Source of the DNA: Corallococcus sp. NCRR
GTDB taxonomy: Bacteria; Myxococcota; Myxococcia; Myxococcales; Myxococcaceae
DNA: 64,000 bases
NCBI RefSeq assembly: GCF_026965535.1
Contig: NZ_CP114039.1
Coordinates: 310,001 to 374,000 of the forward strand
Direction of reading: 5' to 3'
The notes beneath the pieces were generated by a model. The model saw nothing but the letters and a program-made list of their open reading frames with translations. It was not told the DNA's origin and searched no databases. A program made the position numbers and the translations under genes. Positions 51,795-60,615 of the stretch are shown one piece after another. Position 1 is the first letter of the stretch; each line of letters starts with the position of its first letter.

Positions 51795-53072
51795 ATGTCC
51801 GAGTCCCCCCCCGCCGGTCCCATTGACAGCGCGCAGCGCGTCCACGCCCTGGACGCCCTGCGCGGCTTCGCGCTCCTGGGCGTCTTCATCTCCAACAGCC
51901 TGAACTGGTTCAACGGCCGGCTGCTCCTGCCGAAGGAACAGGCCCTGACGCTGGCCGCGCCGCCGCTGGAGCTCACGGTCAATTCGCTCTTCGCGCTGCT
52001 CGTCGAGCAGAAGTTCGTCACCCTCTTCACCCTGCTCTTCGGCCTGGGCTTCGCGCTGCAGATGACGCGCGCGGAGGGGCGGGGCACCTCCATCGTGCCG
52101 GTGTACCGGCGCCGCCTGCTGGTGCTGCTGGGCATCGGGCTGGTGCACATGTTCGCCATCTGGTTCGGCGACATCCTCACCACCTACGCGCTGGTGGGCT
52201 TCCTGCTGCTGTCGTTCCGCCAGTGCTCCGAGAAGACGGTGCTCGTCTGGGCGGCGCTGCTCCTGTTCGTGGTGCCCATCGTCTTCTCCGTCGGGCAGCG
52301 GGTGCTCCCGGCGATGCTGGACGGCGCGGCGGAGGCGGAGCGCGCCCAGAAGGCCACGCGGGAGGCGGAGGCGGAGCGCCGCGCGGCGTTCCTCGCCGGA
52401 CTGTCCAGCGACTCGGTGGTGACCACCCAGCAGGCCAACGTGGACTACGGCCTGGCCAGCCTGCCCAACCCCAACCGCCCCATGCTGCTGTCCATCATCC
52501 TGGGCCGCTTCCTCCTGGGCCTGTGGGCCGGGCGCCGGGGGCTCCTGCAGGACGTGGAGCGTCACCGGCCGCTGCTGCGGAAGCTGGCGGCCTGGGGGCT
52601 GGGGGTGGGCGGCGTCATCGGGCTCGGAATCCTGGCCCTCAACCTCTCGCTCCGGGGCTCGACGAGCGCGCCGGGGTGGCTGGTGTGGATGCGCATCCTG
52701 AAGGACGTGGGCATCCTCTTCCTGGGCGTGGGCTACGCGGCGGCCTTCGCGCTGCTGTTCCAGAAGGCGCGCTGGGGCAAGGTGCTGGGCGTCTTCACGC
52801 CCGCGGGCCGCATGGCCCTGACGCTCTACCTCATGCAGTCCGTGCTGAGCCTGTGCGTGTATGACGGCTGGGGCCTGGGGCTGGTGGGCAGGGCGCCGCC
52901 GTCGCTCACGTTGCTGCTGACCCTGGCCCTGTTCGCGGGACAGGTGGCCCTCAGCCACTGGTGGCTGGCGAGGTTCCGCTTCGGCCCGGTGGAGTGGCTG
53001 TGGCGCTCGCTCACCTACGGCCGCGCCCAGCCCATGCGCGTGGCCCCCACCGCGGCGCACGCGGTGAACTGA
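51795..53072 (+). CDS. DUF418 domain membrane protein, copy 2
   Basis: 425 residues from the ATG at 51795; a GTG at 51786 would lie inside the promoter. It is a close paralog of copy 1: the N-terminal VHALDALRGFALLGVFISNSLNWF and the last 80 bases are nearly identical at the DNA level, whereas the central soluble stretch (about 160-220) has diverged more. This indicates tandem duplication with possible gene conversion at the 3' end. Confidence 0.92.
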   Translation: MSESPPAGPIDSAQRVHALDALRGFALLGVFISNSLNWFNGRLLLPKEQALTLAAPPLELTVNSLFALLVEQKFVTLFTLLFGLGFALQMTRAEGRGTSIVPVYRRRLLVLLGIGLVHMFAIWFGDILTTYALVGFLLLSFRQCSEKTVLVWAALLLFVVPIVFSVGQRVLPAMLDGAAEAERAQKATREAEAERRAAFLAGLSSDSVVTTQQANVDYGLASLPNPNRPMLLSIILGRFLLGLWAGRRGLLQDVERHRPLLRKLAAWGLGVGGVIGLGILALNLSLRGSTSAPGWLVWMRILKDVGILFLGVGYAAAFALLFQKARWGKVLGVFTPAGRMALTLYLMQSVLSLCVYDGWGLGLVGRAPPSLTLLLTLALFAGQVALSHWWLARFRFGPVEWLWRSLTYGRAQPMRVAPTAAHAVN

Positions 53073-53086
53073 AGGCGGCGCGGGAC

Positions 53087-53130
53087 AAAAAAAGAACCCC
53101 GGGTCCCGCGAGGAAGCGGGAGCCCGGGGT
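53087..53130 (-). terminator. Intrinsic terminator of the M4 protease gene
   Basis: Near-perfect stem of 14 pairs (ACCCCGGG-TCCCGC against GCGGGAGCCCGGGGT, one bulged base), a six-base loop, and on the minus strand TTCTTTTTTT directly after. It is about 50 bases past the protease stop. Confidence 0.9.
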
Positions 53131-53179
53131 CTTCAGGAGCGGAGCGCGGCGGCTTCGCCGCGCCCCGAGCCTTCAGGTA

Positions 53180-55438
53180 CTACGGGACCTTGTAGGAGGC
53201 CGCGAACACGGTGTTGATGTAGCCGTCCACCTCGCGGTCGACCAGGCTCGGCACACCGACGATGGTGATGTAGTACTTGCCCGCCGGGATGTTGCGCAGG
53301 ATGACGCTCTCCGTCGCGCTCTCCTTCACGCCACGGCCCAGGTAGGACGTGAACGTCGGAGCGGCGGCGGCCTGCACGTAGACGTCGGCGTTGCCCTCGC
53401 CCTCGCCCAGCGCGATGGACAGGGTGTTGATGCCGGAGTCCTTCTTGAACTCAGGCATGTCGATGATGAAGGTGCGGCTGGAGCCCGGCACGCCCGAGAG
53501 GCCCTCGATGCGGGTCTCGTTGCCGATGTCCTCGAAGCCACCCTTCCAGGTCACGGACAGGCTGGTGTTCGAGTAGGACGTGAAGCCCTTGATCATCACG
53601 TACCAGATGCCCTTCGCGCCGGAGGTGGCGAAGGTGCAGGTCTCCGCATTGCCGGACTTGTACGGACGGCAGTCGTACAGGGAGTCCGTCGGGGCGTTGT
53701 TCTTGCGGACGTAGAGGTCCGCGTCACCCGTGCCACCGGACATCGTGAAGGTCACGTCCGTGGCGCCCTCGGGGATGGTCACCGAGTAGTACACCTTGCT
53801 GCCGGAGGTGCCGGAGATGCCCGTCACGGGCACGCCCTTCTCGATCGGCGTGGTCACCGGAGGAGGCACGGGCACGCCCACGCCCACGGCCTTCCAGGCG
53901 TTGCCCACGTCGGCGATCTCCGCCGCGGTGAAGCCCAGCTGCGTCGCGGCCTGCTCCGACGCGGTCTTCGCCGCCTCGAAGTTGGAGGACGCGGTCAGGA
54001 TGTCGGCGTTGATCTTGTAGAAGACGCGAGCGGCCTTCTCGAAGCCAATGCCGTTGACGACCTGGGTCGTCTTGGCGCGCGGGTGCGTGCCACCCTGGGA
54101 CATCAGGTAGAACGCCAGGTTGGAGATACCCGAGCTGTAGTGCACGTCCACGCCCGAGCCGTAGTCCGGGTAGTAGTCGAGCGAGTCCCCGTCCTGCGTG
54201 GGGTTCTTCATGTAGCGCAGGCCGTCACCCGGGATGCTCGGGGTCCAGACGTCGTCGCCGACGATCCAGGTGTTGTCGTCGATGACCTTGCCCTTGCCGT
54301 ACCACTCGCACACCGCGCCGAAGATGTCCGAGAAGGACTCGTTCAGGCCGCCGGACTCACCGGAGTAGGTGAGGTTGGACTCGTGCTCGGTCACGGCGTG
54401 CGTCAGCTCGTGCGCCGTCACGTCCAGCGAGTTCGCCAGGTTGGAGGCGTTCACGCCGTCGCCATCGCCGTACACCATCTGGGTGCCGTCCCAGTAGGCG
54501 TTGACGTAGTTGTTGCTGTAGTGCACGAAGCTCTTCAGCGTCGCGCCGTTGCCGTCGATGGAGTCGCGGCCGAACAGGCTCTGGTAGCAGTCGTAGACCG
54601 TGCCCAGGTGGTTGTAGTTGTTGTTCACCACCGCGTCGGCGTGGGCGGGGTCACCCTCCCACCGGGCGCGCACGCCGCCCGTGGGGACGTTCGTGCGGTG
54701 CTGCATGTCGTTCACCTGGCGGTTCTTCGCCGAGTGGATGTGCGGAACGCGCTCGAAGACGTCGCCCGTCTTGGCGTTCACGTACACGGAGTCATCCACC
54801 GGGGTGGAGTCCTTCAGCTCGCCCTTGACGCGAACCTCGTACGCCAGGATGAGTTCGTTGCCCGAGCGACGGTAGACCAGCTGGGGCTCGTCGCCGGCGG
54901 CCGCGCGCTCCGGGGAGCCGCGATCACCGATGGCCGCCGCGATGGCCGCCTCGGACGCGATGGAGGCCTTCAGCTCGCCCTTCAGGTCGCCGCGGGCGTT
55001 GGTGTTCACCGCGAACACGGAGCCGTTGCGCGCGTGCAGACGGACCTCGGCGTCCTGGACCAGGATGCCGTTCTGGGTCACGCCGTAGCGGAAGTGGGTG
55101 TCACCGTCGAAGCCGACGTAGGCCTTCTTCAGGAACAGGTCGCTCGCGTTCAGGCGGAACAGCGGCGCCACGTTCGCCAGCACCGGCGCCAGCTGCTGCT
55201 GGGCCGCGATGCCCTGGATGGCGGAGGGCGCAGGAACGGAACCAAAGGAGCCGGTGAGGAAGGTGGGGACCGCGTCGGAATCCGCCGCGATGACCTTCTG
55301 GCCCGCCGACAGGTTGGCGGAAGCCTTCTGGACGTTGGCGTCCTCCGTGTTCGCGGCAGGAGCGCCGTCGGTGCAGGCGCCGACCATCAGGGACAGGGCT
55401 GCGGCACCCAGGGCGCCGCGTACTCGCTTCTCGTACAT
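53180..55438 (-). CDS. Secreted M4 (thermolysin-like) metalloprotease, lipoprotein
   Basis: 752 residues from the ATG at 55438, preceded by AGGAGG with good spacing. A lipoprotein signal ends in Cys22 (lipobox VGAC). The FTP/PepSY propeptide (about 45-235) is followed by the catalytic domain: zinc motif HELTH with His343, Glu344 and His347, the third ligand in GGLNESFSD (Glu367) and the catalytic His433 in DVHYSSG. Two PPC-like beta domains close the protein (about 535-630 and 640-752). A T-rich terminator follows. It is likely a predatory or nutritional exoprotease; the PPC domains are usually removed on maturation. Confidence 0.95.
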   Translation of the reverse strand: MYEKRVRGALGAAALSLMVGACTDGAPAANTEDANVQKASANLSAGQKVIAADSDAVPTFLTGSFGSVPAPSAIQGIAAQQQLAPVLANVAPLFRLNASDLFLKKAYVGFDGDTHFRYGVTQNGILVQDAEVRLHARNGSVFAVNTNARGDLKGELKASIASEAAIAAAIGDRGSPERAAAGDEPQLVYRRSGNELILAYEVRVKGELKDSTPVDDSVYVNAKTGDVFERVPHIHSAKNRQVNDMQHRTNVPTGGVRARWEGDPAHADAVVNNNYNHLGTVYDCYQSLFGRDSIDGNGATLKSFVHYSNNYVNAYWDGTQMVYGDGDGVNASNLANSLDVTAHELTHAVTEHESNLTYSGESGGLNESFSDIFGAVCEWYGKGKVIDDNTWIVGDDVWTPSIPGDGLRYMKNPTQDGDSLDYYPDYGSGVDVHYSSGISNLAFYLMSQGGTHPRAKTTQVVNGIGFEKAARVFYKINADILTASSNFEAAKTASEQAATQLGFTAAEIADVGNAWKAVGVGVPVPPPVTTPIEKGVPVTGISGTSGSKVYYSVTIPEGATDVTFTMSGGTGDADLYVRKNNAPTDSLYDCRPYKSGNAETCTFATSGAKGIWYVMIKGFTSYSNTSLSVTWKGGFEDIGNETRIEGLSGVPGSSRTFIIDMPEFKKDSGINTLSIALGEGEGNADVYVQAAAAPTFTSYLGRGVKESATESVILRNIPAGKYYITIVGVPSLVDREVDGYINTVFAASYKVP

Positions 55439-55799
55439 GCAATCCTCCTAAGGGGAAAGATTAGAAAGCACTGTGACACAAGAGAGGCGCGTATTTCAAG
55501 TACAGGCGAGATTTCTACTTTTACATCGTTTCTCAGACTTCGAGATATCTCGCAACTGCTTGAAATGACGGAGGGACTCACGCAGCCCGGCGGGAACGGG
55601 GTAGGTGCTTCAATCCGGGAATGCAGCTACTTCATGTCTGAAGCACCTGTCGGCGGATGCGTGCAATGAGTGAACGACGGGGAGAAATTGCCGTCTCATT
55701 TATTCCCGACCCGGGTGGGTCCCGTGTCACCGCTGACATCCCCGGGGACCCGGGGGCGGGGCAGGCGGGCTAGCGTCCCGGGCCCAGGAGGCGACACAC
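55439..55799. other. AT-rich intergenic region upstream of the M4 protease
   Basis: 361 bases with no gene. 55450-55570 is markedly more A/T-rich than the surroundings and contains a perfect 12-base palindrome CGAGATATCTCG (55541-55552). TCTAAT on the minus strand near 55463 may be a -10 for the protease. The right side holds AGGAGG before the MDR gene. Confidence 0.6.
55541..55552. promoter_or_regulatory. 12-base palindrome upstream of the M4 protease
   Basis: CGAGATATCTCG is a perfect palindrome within an AT-rich stretch about 100 bases before the protease start. It could be an operator; no regulator is identified. Confidence 0.35.
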
Positions 55800-56774
55800 A
55801 TGCGCGCGTTGCAGCTTCAGCGGCTGGCGGGACCCGAGGGACTGGCGATGGTGGAGGTCCCGGAGCCGGAGGCCGGAGACGGGGTGCTCATTGATGTGGT
55901 GGCGGCCGGGGTGAGCTTCCCGGATCTGCTGCTCACCCGGGGCCAGTACCAGATGAAGCCGGAGGTGCCCTTCGTGCCGGGCGTGGAGGTGGCGGGCGTG
56001 GTGCGCTCCGCGCCGGCGGGGGCCCGGGTGAAGCCGGGCGACCGGGTGATGGGCTTCTCCTTCACCCTGGGCGGCTTCGCGGAGGCCTGCGTGGCGGCGC
56101 CAGAGCTGACCTTCCCCATTCCGGAAGGGTGGAGCTTCGAGCAGGCGGCGGGCGTGGTGATGAACTACCACACGGCGCACTTCGCGCTGCACCGGCGCGG
56201 GCACCTGCGCCAGGGCGAGACGGTGCTGGTGCACGGCGCGGCGGGCGGAGTGGGCACCGCGGCCGTGCAGGTGGCGAAGGGCGCCGGGGCGCGCGTGCTG
56301 GCGGTGGTGAGCGACGAGCGCAAGAAGGAGGTGGCGAAGCGCGCGGGCGCGGACGCCGTCCTCCTATCGAAGGAGTTCCAGACCGGCGTGCGCGAGGCCA
56401 CGGACGGACGGGGCGCGGACGTGGTGCTGGACCCCGTGGGCGGCGACGTCTTCGAGAAGAGCCTCAAGGTGCTGGCGCCGGAGGGTCGGCTGCTGGTGGT
56501 GGGCTTCGCCAGCGGCCAGATTCCCTCCGTCACGGTGAACCGGCTGCTCCTGCGCAACGTCACCGTGGTGGGCGTGGCGTGGGGCGCCTTCCTGATGCAG
56601 TCGCCGGAGCTGCCGGGCAAGATCGCCAGGGACCTGGAGGCGCTCGCGGCCAAGGGCATCGTCAATCCGGTGGTGGGCCGCGTCTTCCCCTTTGAAAACG
56701 GCGCGCAGGCGCTGCGTGAGCTGGAGTCCCGCCAGGCCGTGGGCAAGATCGTCCTGAAGGTGAAGGCCGGCTGA
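55800..56774 (+). CDS. NADPH:quinone oxidoreductase-type MDR protein
   Basis: 324 residues with an AGGAGG eight bases upstream. The N-terminal catalytic fold contains GVSFPDLLLTRGQYQ and PFVPGVEVAGVV, as in zinc-independent quinone reductases; the nucleotide-binding motif is HGAAGGVGTAAVQVAK (about 145-160). The substrate is probably a quinone or unsaturated carbonyl compound. It converges on the unknown gene at 56777. Confidence 0.9.
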   Translation: MRALQLQRLAGPEGLAMVEVPEPEAGDGVLIDVVAAGVSFPDLLLTRGQYQMKPEVPFVPGVEVAGVVRSAPAGARVKPGDRVMGFSFTLGGFAEACVAAPELTFPIPEGWSFEQAAGVVMNYHTAHFALHRRGHLRQGETVLVHGAAGGVGTAAVQVAKGAGARVLAVVSDERKKEVAKRAGADAVLLSKEFQTGVREATDGRGADVVLDPVGGDVFEKSLKVLAPEGRLLVVGFASGQIPSVTVNRLLLRNVTVVGVAWGAFLMQSPELPGKIARDLEALAAKGIVNPVVGRVFPFENGAQALRELESRQAVGKIVLKVKAG

Positions 56775-56776
56775 CG

Positions 56777-57193
56777 TCACTCCTCTGAACGAGGCAGGGG
56801 CGTGGGAGTCCCCGCCTCGCGCTCCAGGACGTCCGCGGCGCGGGCGTCCCGGGGCAGGCCGAAGCGGGCGCGCGAGCACATGAGGAGCTGGCCCGCGAAG
56901 ACGCTGTCCGCCAGCGCGTCCGCGTAGAAGCCGTGGGCCTCGCACAGGCGAGCCCGCTCATCCACCAGCCGGGCGAGGATGCGCGCCTGCTCCGGGTGGG
57001 CGAAGAGCCCGACGACGGAGCGCGCGTCGAAGCGGGTGAGCGTGTCGTACTCCATCCCCAGCGTCGTGACGCACACCTCGCGGATCCGCTCCAGGCACGC
57101 GTCCCAGGAGTCGCGCGACCGGGCGATGTCGGGCACCGAGCGGCCAAGCTCGCGGACGGCGTTGAGCAGGAAGGCGTGTCGTAGCGAAGGCAT
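56777..57193 (-). CDS. Unknown small protein
   Basis: 138 residues from the ATG at 57193, which has GGAGG five bases upstream; longer starts at 57229 (ATG) or 57256 (GTG) lack one. It is mainly helical with Arg/Leu-rich segments and two cysteines near CLERIREVCVTTLG. I do not recognise the family. It is divergent from the A-T-R synthetase, so the two may share control. Confidence 0.6.
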   Translation of the reverse strand: MPSLRHAFLLNAVRELGRSVPDIARSRDSWDACLERIREVCVTTLGMEYDTLTRFDARSVVGLFAHPEQARILARLVDERARLCEAHGFYADALADSVFAGQLLMCSRARFGLPRDARAADVLEREAGTPTPLPRSEE

Positions 57194-57582
57194 CCGGTCC
57201 TCCACTACAGCCCAGCCCTCCTGAATCATCCAGCGCGTCAGGGGGTGTGGGCCCACCCCAATGGATCAGGCCGCACCCACCCGCCGGGAGCTCGCGCGCG
57301 GCGGCGGCACACCCTCACGGGAAAAAGACAGACATCGTCCCCCTGTCGTGGCGACACCTGCCCGCATCGCTCCAAAGATATATCCATACAGGAATGACAT
57401 ACACAGTGTACGGGCGTCCTCCGACGGAGACGGGGGCACGGATGACCCGAGCGCGTGTGTCGCCATCAAGACTCCGCGTGTATCACCACGCGGTTCCTAC
57501 TTATTGCGCGGGCGCTGACAGTCTTTAGACTTTTCAGACGCGAAACACCCCCGCGTGAGTCACCACATCCAAGGAATGCACC
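57194..57582. other. Intergenic region between the unknown gene and the A-T-R synthetase
   Basis: 389 bases without a supported gene; the GC drops at 57370-57415 and 57490-57545. It includes the inverted repeat TACACAGTGTA (57400-57410). TTGCGC and TAGACT spaced by 16 bases near 57505-57535 are a weak promoter candidate for the synthetase. Confidence 0.55.
57400..57410. promoter_or_regulatory. Inverted repeat TACACAGTGTA, possible operator
   Basis: TACAC-A-GTGTA is a perfect inverted repeat in an AT-rich pocket between the divergent genes. It may bind a dimeric regulator; no regulator gene is adjacent. Confidence 0.35.
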
Positions 57583-60500
57583 ATGGCCCTCCCGTCCACG
57601 CTGCGTCTTCCCCCGACCGCGGAAATCTCCTTCGGGTCCACGGTGCTGAAGCAGCCGGAGCTGCTGCGCCGGGCGGCCCGGGTGGCGCGACGGCTGCGGG
57701 CAGAATGGAACGTGCGGCCGGGCGACCGCGTGGGGTTGATGGTGGTGCCCGGGCCGGAGGTCATCCCGGCCATCCTGGGCATCTGGATGGCGGGGGCGGC
57801 CTACGTGCCGTTGGACCCGTTCCTCCCCGACGAGCGGCTGCTGCGCATCCTGCGCGACGCGGGCCTGCGCGGCGTCGTCACGCAGCGCATGCACCGCGTC
57901 TCCGTGGGGCTCCTGGAGACGTGGCTGGGCTCTCCCCTGCCCTTCCTGGAGGCGGACGCGGCGGCGGTGGACGAGGAGGAGGACGGCGAGGTCCCGGACG
58001 TCATCGACGCGCCGTTGGAGCGGCCCGCCTACCTCATCTACACCTCCGGCAGCACGGGTGAGCCCAAGGGCGTGGTGTGCACGTTCCGGGGGCTTTCGAA
58101 CCTGGTGCACGGCGTGGGGCCGCTCTTGGGCCTGGGGCCGGACACGCGGCACCTCCAGTTCGCCAGCATCAACTTCGACGCGTCCGTCTGGGAGGTGTTC
58201 CCCACGCTGTTCGCGGGGGGCGCCGTGGTGCAGGGCACGCGTGAGGACCTGCTGCCCGGCCGGCGCATGGCGGAGTACCTGCGCCAGCAGCGCGTGACGC
58301 ACCTGTGCCTGCCGCCGTCCGTGCTGGGGCAGTTGGGGCCGCACGTGGACACGCTGCCGGACGTGGCGTGCGTGGTGATGGCGGGCGAGCGCTGCCCGGC
58401 GCCGCTCGCGGAGCGGTGGCACGCGTCCGGCCGCCGCGTCTTCAACGCCTATGGCCCCACGGAGGGGACGGTCTGCGCGACCGCGTACCGGGTGAAGGGC
58501 GGCGAGTCGCCCGTGCCCATTGGCCAGGCGCTGCCGGGCGTGCGCCTGCGCGTGGTGGGGCCGGACGGCCAGGACGCCGCGGTGGGCGCGACGGGCGAGG
58601 TCTGGATTGGCGGCGAGGGCGTGGCGGAGGGCTACCGCAACCAGCCCGAGCGCACCCAGGAGCGCTTCCCCACGGACGCCGGGGGCGCCCGGTGGTACCG
58701 CACCGGGGACGAGGCCGTGCGCCGCGCGGATGGGGCGCTGGTGTTCCTGGGCCGGATGGATCAGCAGGTGAAGCTGCGCGGCTTCCGCATCGAGCTGGAG
58801 GCCATCGAGCAGGCGCTGTACGCGTACCCGGGCGTCGCGCAGGCGGCGGTGACGGTGTTCGAGCACACGGACGCGCAGGGCCAGACGACGGGCCTGCTGG
58901 TGGCGTACCACAGCGTGCAGGAGGGCCACACGGTGCCGCTGGAGGCGCTGCGCGCGCACCTGGGCGTCGTGCTGCCGGACTACATGGTGCCGCACCGCTT
59001 CGTGGAGCTGCCGCGCCTGCCGCTCATGCCCCACCTGGGCAAGGTGGACCGCGCGGCGCTGCCGCCCCCGGCGGACTGGGTGGGCGCCACCGCGTCGGAT
59101 TCGCGCGCCGCTCCCGCGACGTCCACCACCCCGCCCGCGACGCCCATCGACCGGCTGTGCCGCGCCTTCGAGCGGGGCCTGCGCGCGGCCCCGGGCACCG
59201 TCACGGCGAACACGCACTTCTTCCAGGCGGGCGGTGACTCGCTGGGCGTGGCGCACGTGCTGGCCCAGGTGGAGGAGGACTTCGGCGTGTCGCTGCCGTC
59301 GCGCCGCGTGTACTCGCACCCCACGCCCGCGCTGCTGCTGCCCTTCTGCGAGGCCGGCGCGGCCCCGGCGGAGGCGGGCCCCCAGGGCGTGCGCGCCACG
59401 CTGCTGACCGACGCGCGGTCCGCTGGCCTGCCCCGGCTCACGGCTCCCGTGCCCGTCACGCAGCCGCCGCGCACGCTGCTGCTCACGGGAGCGACGGGTT
59501 TTTTGGGCATCCACCTGCTGGCCGCGCTGGCGTCCCGCGTGGAGCGCATCCACTGCCTGGTGCGGGCGCGCGACGACGCGGAGGCCGGCGCGCGGCTTCG
59601 CGCCACCGCGCGCAAGTACGGCGTGCACCTGCCCTGGCGCGACGGGCGCATCCAGGCGGTGGCGGGCGACATCACCCGGACGCGGCTGGGGCTGGAGGCG
59701 TCCGTGCATGACGCCCTGGCGCTCCAGTGCGACGCGGTGGTGCATTCGGCCGCGAGCATCAGCTACATCCTGCCGTACGCGGACGCGGGGAGGCCCAACG
59801 TCGCCGGCACGCAGCAGGTGCTGGCCTTCTGCGCGCACGGCCGCGCCAAGCCCCTGCACCACGTGTCCTCGCTCAGCGTCCACGGCGCGGTGGGCACGCT
59901 GCTGGGCCTGGAGGAGGTGGACGAGGACTTCGCGCTGGAGCGCTCGCTGGACCTGATGGTCTACGAGAACGGCTACACGCGGGCCAAGTGGGTCGCGGAG
60001 CGGCTCGCCGTGGACGCGCGCGACAGCGGCCTGCCGGTCAGCATCTACCGGCCGGGCTTCATCCAGGGCCACAGCCGCACGGGCATCGGCAACGCGGACG
60101 ACATGCTGTGCCGGCTGCTGGTGGGCAACGCGCAGCTGGGCATGTCGCCGGACCTGCCGGACAAGTACTGGCTGCCGGTGCCGGTGGACTACGTGGCCAG
60201 CGCCACCGCGCACCTGGTGCTCACCCAGGCCCCGGGCGGCACGTACAACCTAGCGCCGGAGCGCGAGCAGGAGCCTTCCCACAACGCCCTCTTCGACATG
60301 CTGGGCGAGCACGGGCACCCGGTGCGCCGCGTGGCGCCGGCGGTGTGGCTGCGCGAGCTGGGACGGGTGGGGCCGGACAACGCCCTCTTCCCGCTGGTCG
60401 CGTTCCTGCGGGAGAAGGTCTACCACGGCACCCGCACGGTGCTGGAGCTGCACCACCGCACGCCGCGCGTGCGCACGGACCACACCCGCGCCGCGCTGGC

Positions 60501-60600
60501 GGGCACGGACATCCTGTGCCCGGACATCGACTCGGCCCTGCTGCGCCGCTACGTGAAGGACCTCTTCGCGCGCCACCGCTGCGCGGCCCTCGCCGCGTGA
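57583..60600 (+). CDS. Stand-alone NRPS-like protein: adenylation, carrier and thioester reductase domains
   Basis: 1005 residues, no condensation domain. The A domain (about 15-495) has the A3 LIYTSGSTGEPKG, A4/A5 region INFDASVWEVF and NAYGPTE, A7-A8 YRTGDE...KLRGFRIELEAIE, and A10 LGKVDR. The specificity residues, aligned by eye to GrsA, read D199, A200, W203, C242, V265, A267, A289, V297, C298, K487, close to the Phe-type code. The carrier domain (about 520-595) has FFQAGGDSLG with Ser553. The reductase (about 630-1005) has TGATGFLG and the Tyr798-Lys802 catalytic pair. The product is probably an amino aldehyde or alcohol released by NAD(P)H, as in other A-T-R proteins. Confidence 0.92.
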   Translation: MALPSTLRLPPTAEISFGSTVLKQPELLRRAARVARRLRAEWNVRPGDRVGLMVVPGPEVIPAILGIWMAGAAYVPLDPFLPDERLLRILRDAGLRGVVTQRMHRVSVGLLETWLGSPLPFLEADAAAVDEEEDGEVPDVIDAPLERPAYLIYTSGSTGEPKGVVCTFRGLSNLVHGVGPLLGLGPDTRHLQFASINFDASVWEVFPTLFAGGAVVQGTREDLLPGRRMAEYLRQQRVTHLCLPPSVLGQLGPHVDTLPDVACVVMAGERCPAPLAERWHASGRRVFNAYGPTEGTVCATAYRVKGGESPVPIGQALPGVRLRVVGPDGQDAAVGATGEVWIGGEGVAEGYRNQPERTQERFPTDAGGARWYRTGDEAVRRADGALVFLGRMDQQVKLRGFRIELEAIEQALYAYPGVAQAAVTVFEHTDAQGQTTGLLVAYHSVQEGHTVPLEALRAHLGVVLPDYMVPHRFVELPRLPLMPHLGKVDRAALPPPADWVGATASDSRAAPATSTTPPATPIDRLCRAFERGLRAAPGTVTANTHFFQAGGDSLGVAHVLAQVEEDFGVSLPSRRVYSHPTPALLLPFCEAGAAPAEAGPQGVRATLLTDARSAGLPRLTAPVPVTQPPRTLLLTGATGFLGIHLLAALASRVERIHCLVRARDDAEAGARLRATARKYGVHLPWRDGRIQAVAGDITRTRLGLEASVHDALALQCDAVVHSAASISYILPYADAGRPNVAGTQQVLAFCAHGRAKPLHHVSSLSVHGAVGTLLGLEEVDEDFALERSLDLMVYENGYTRAKWVAERLAVDARDSGLPVSIYRPGFIQGHSRTGIGNADDMLCRLLVGNAQLGMSPDLPDKYWLPVPVDYVASATAHLVLTQAPGGTYNLAPEREQEPSHNALFDMLGEHGHPVRRVAPAVWLRELGRVGPDNALFPLVAFLREKVYHGTRTVLELHHRTPRVRTDHTRAALAGTDILCPDIDSALLRRYVKDLFARHRCAALAA

Positions 60601-60615
60601 GCGGGGGCGGCGGCG

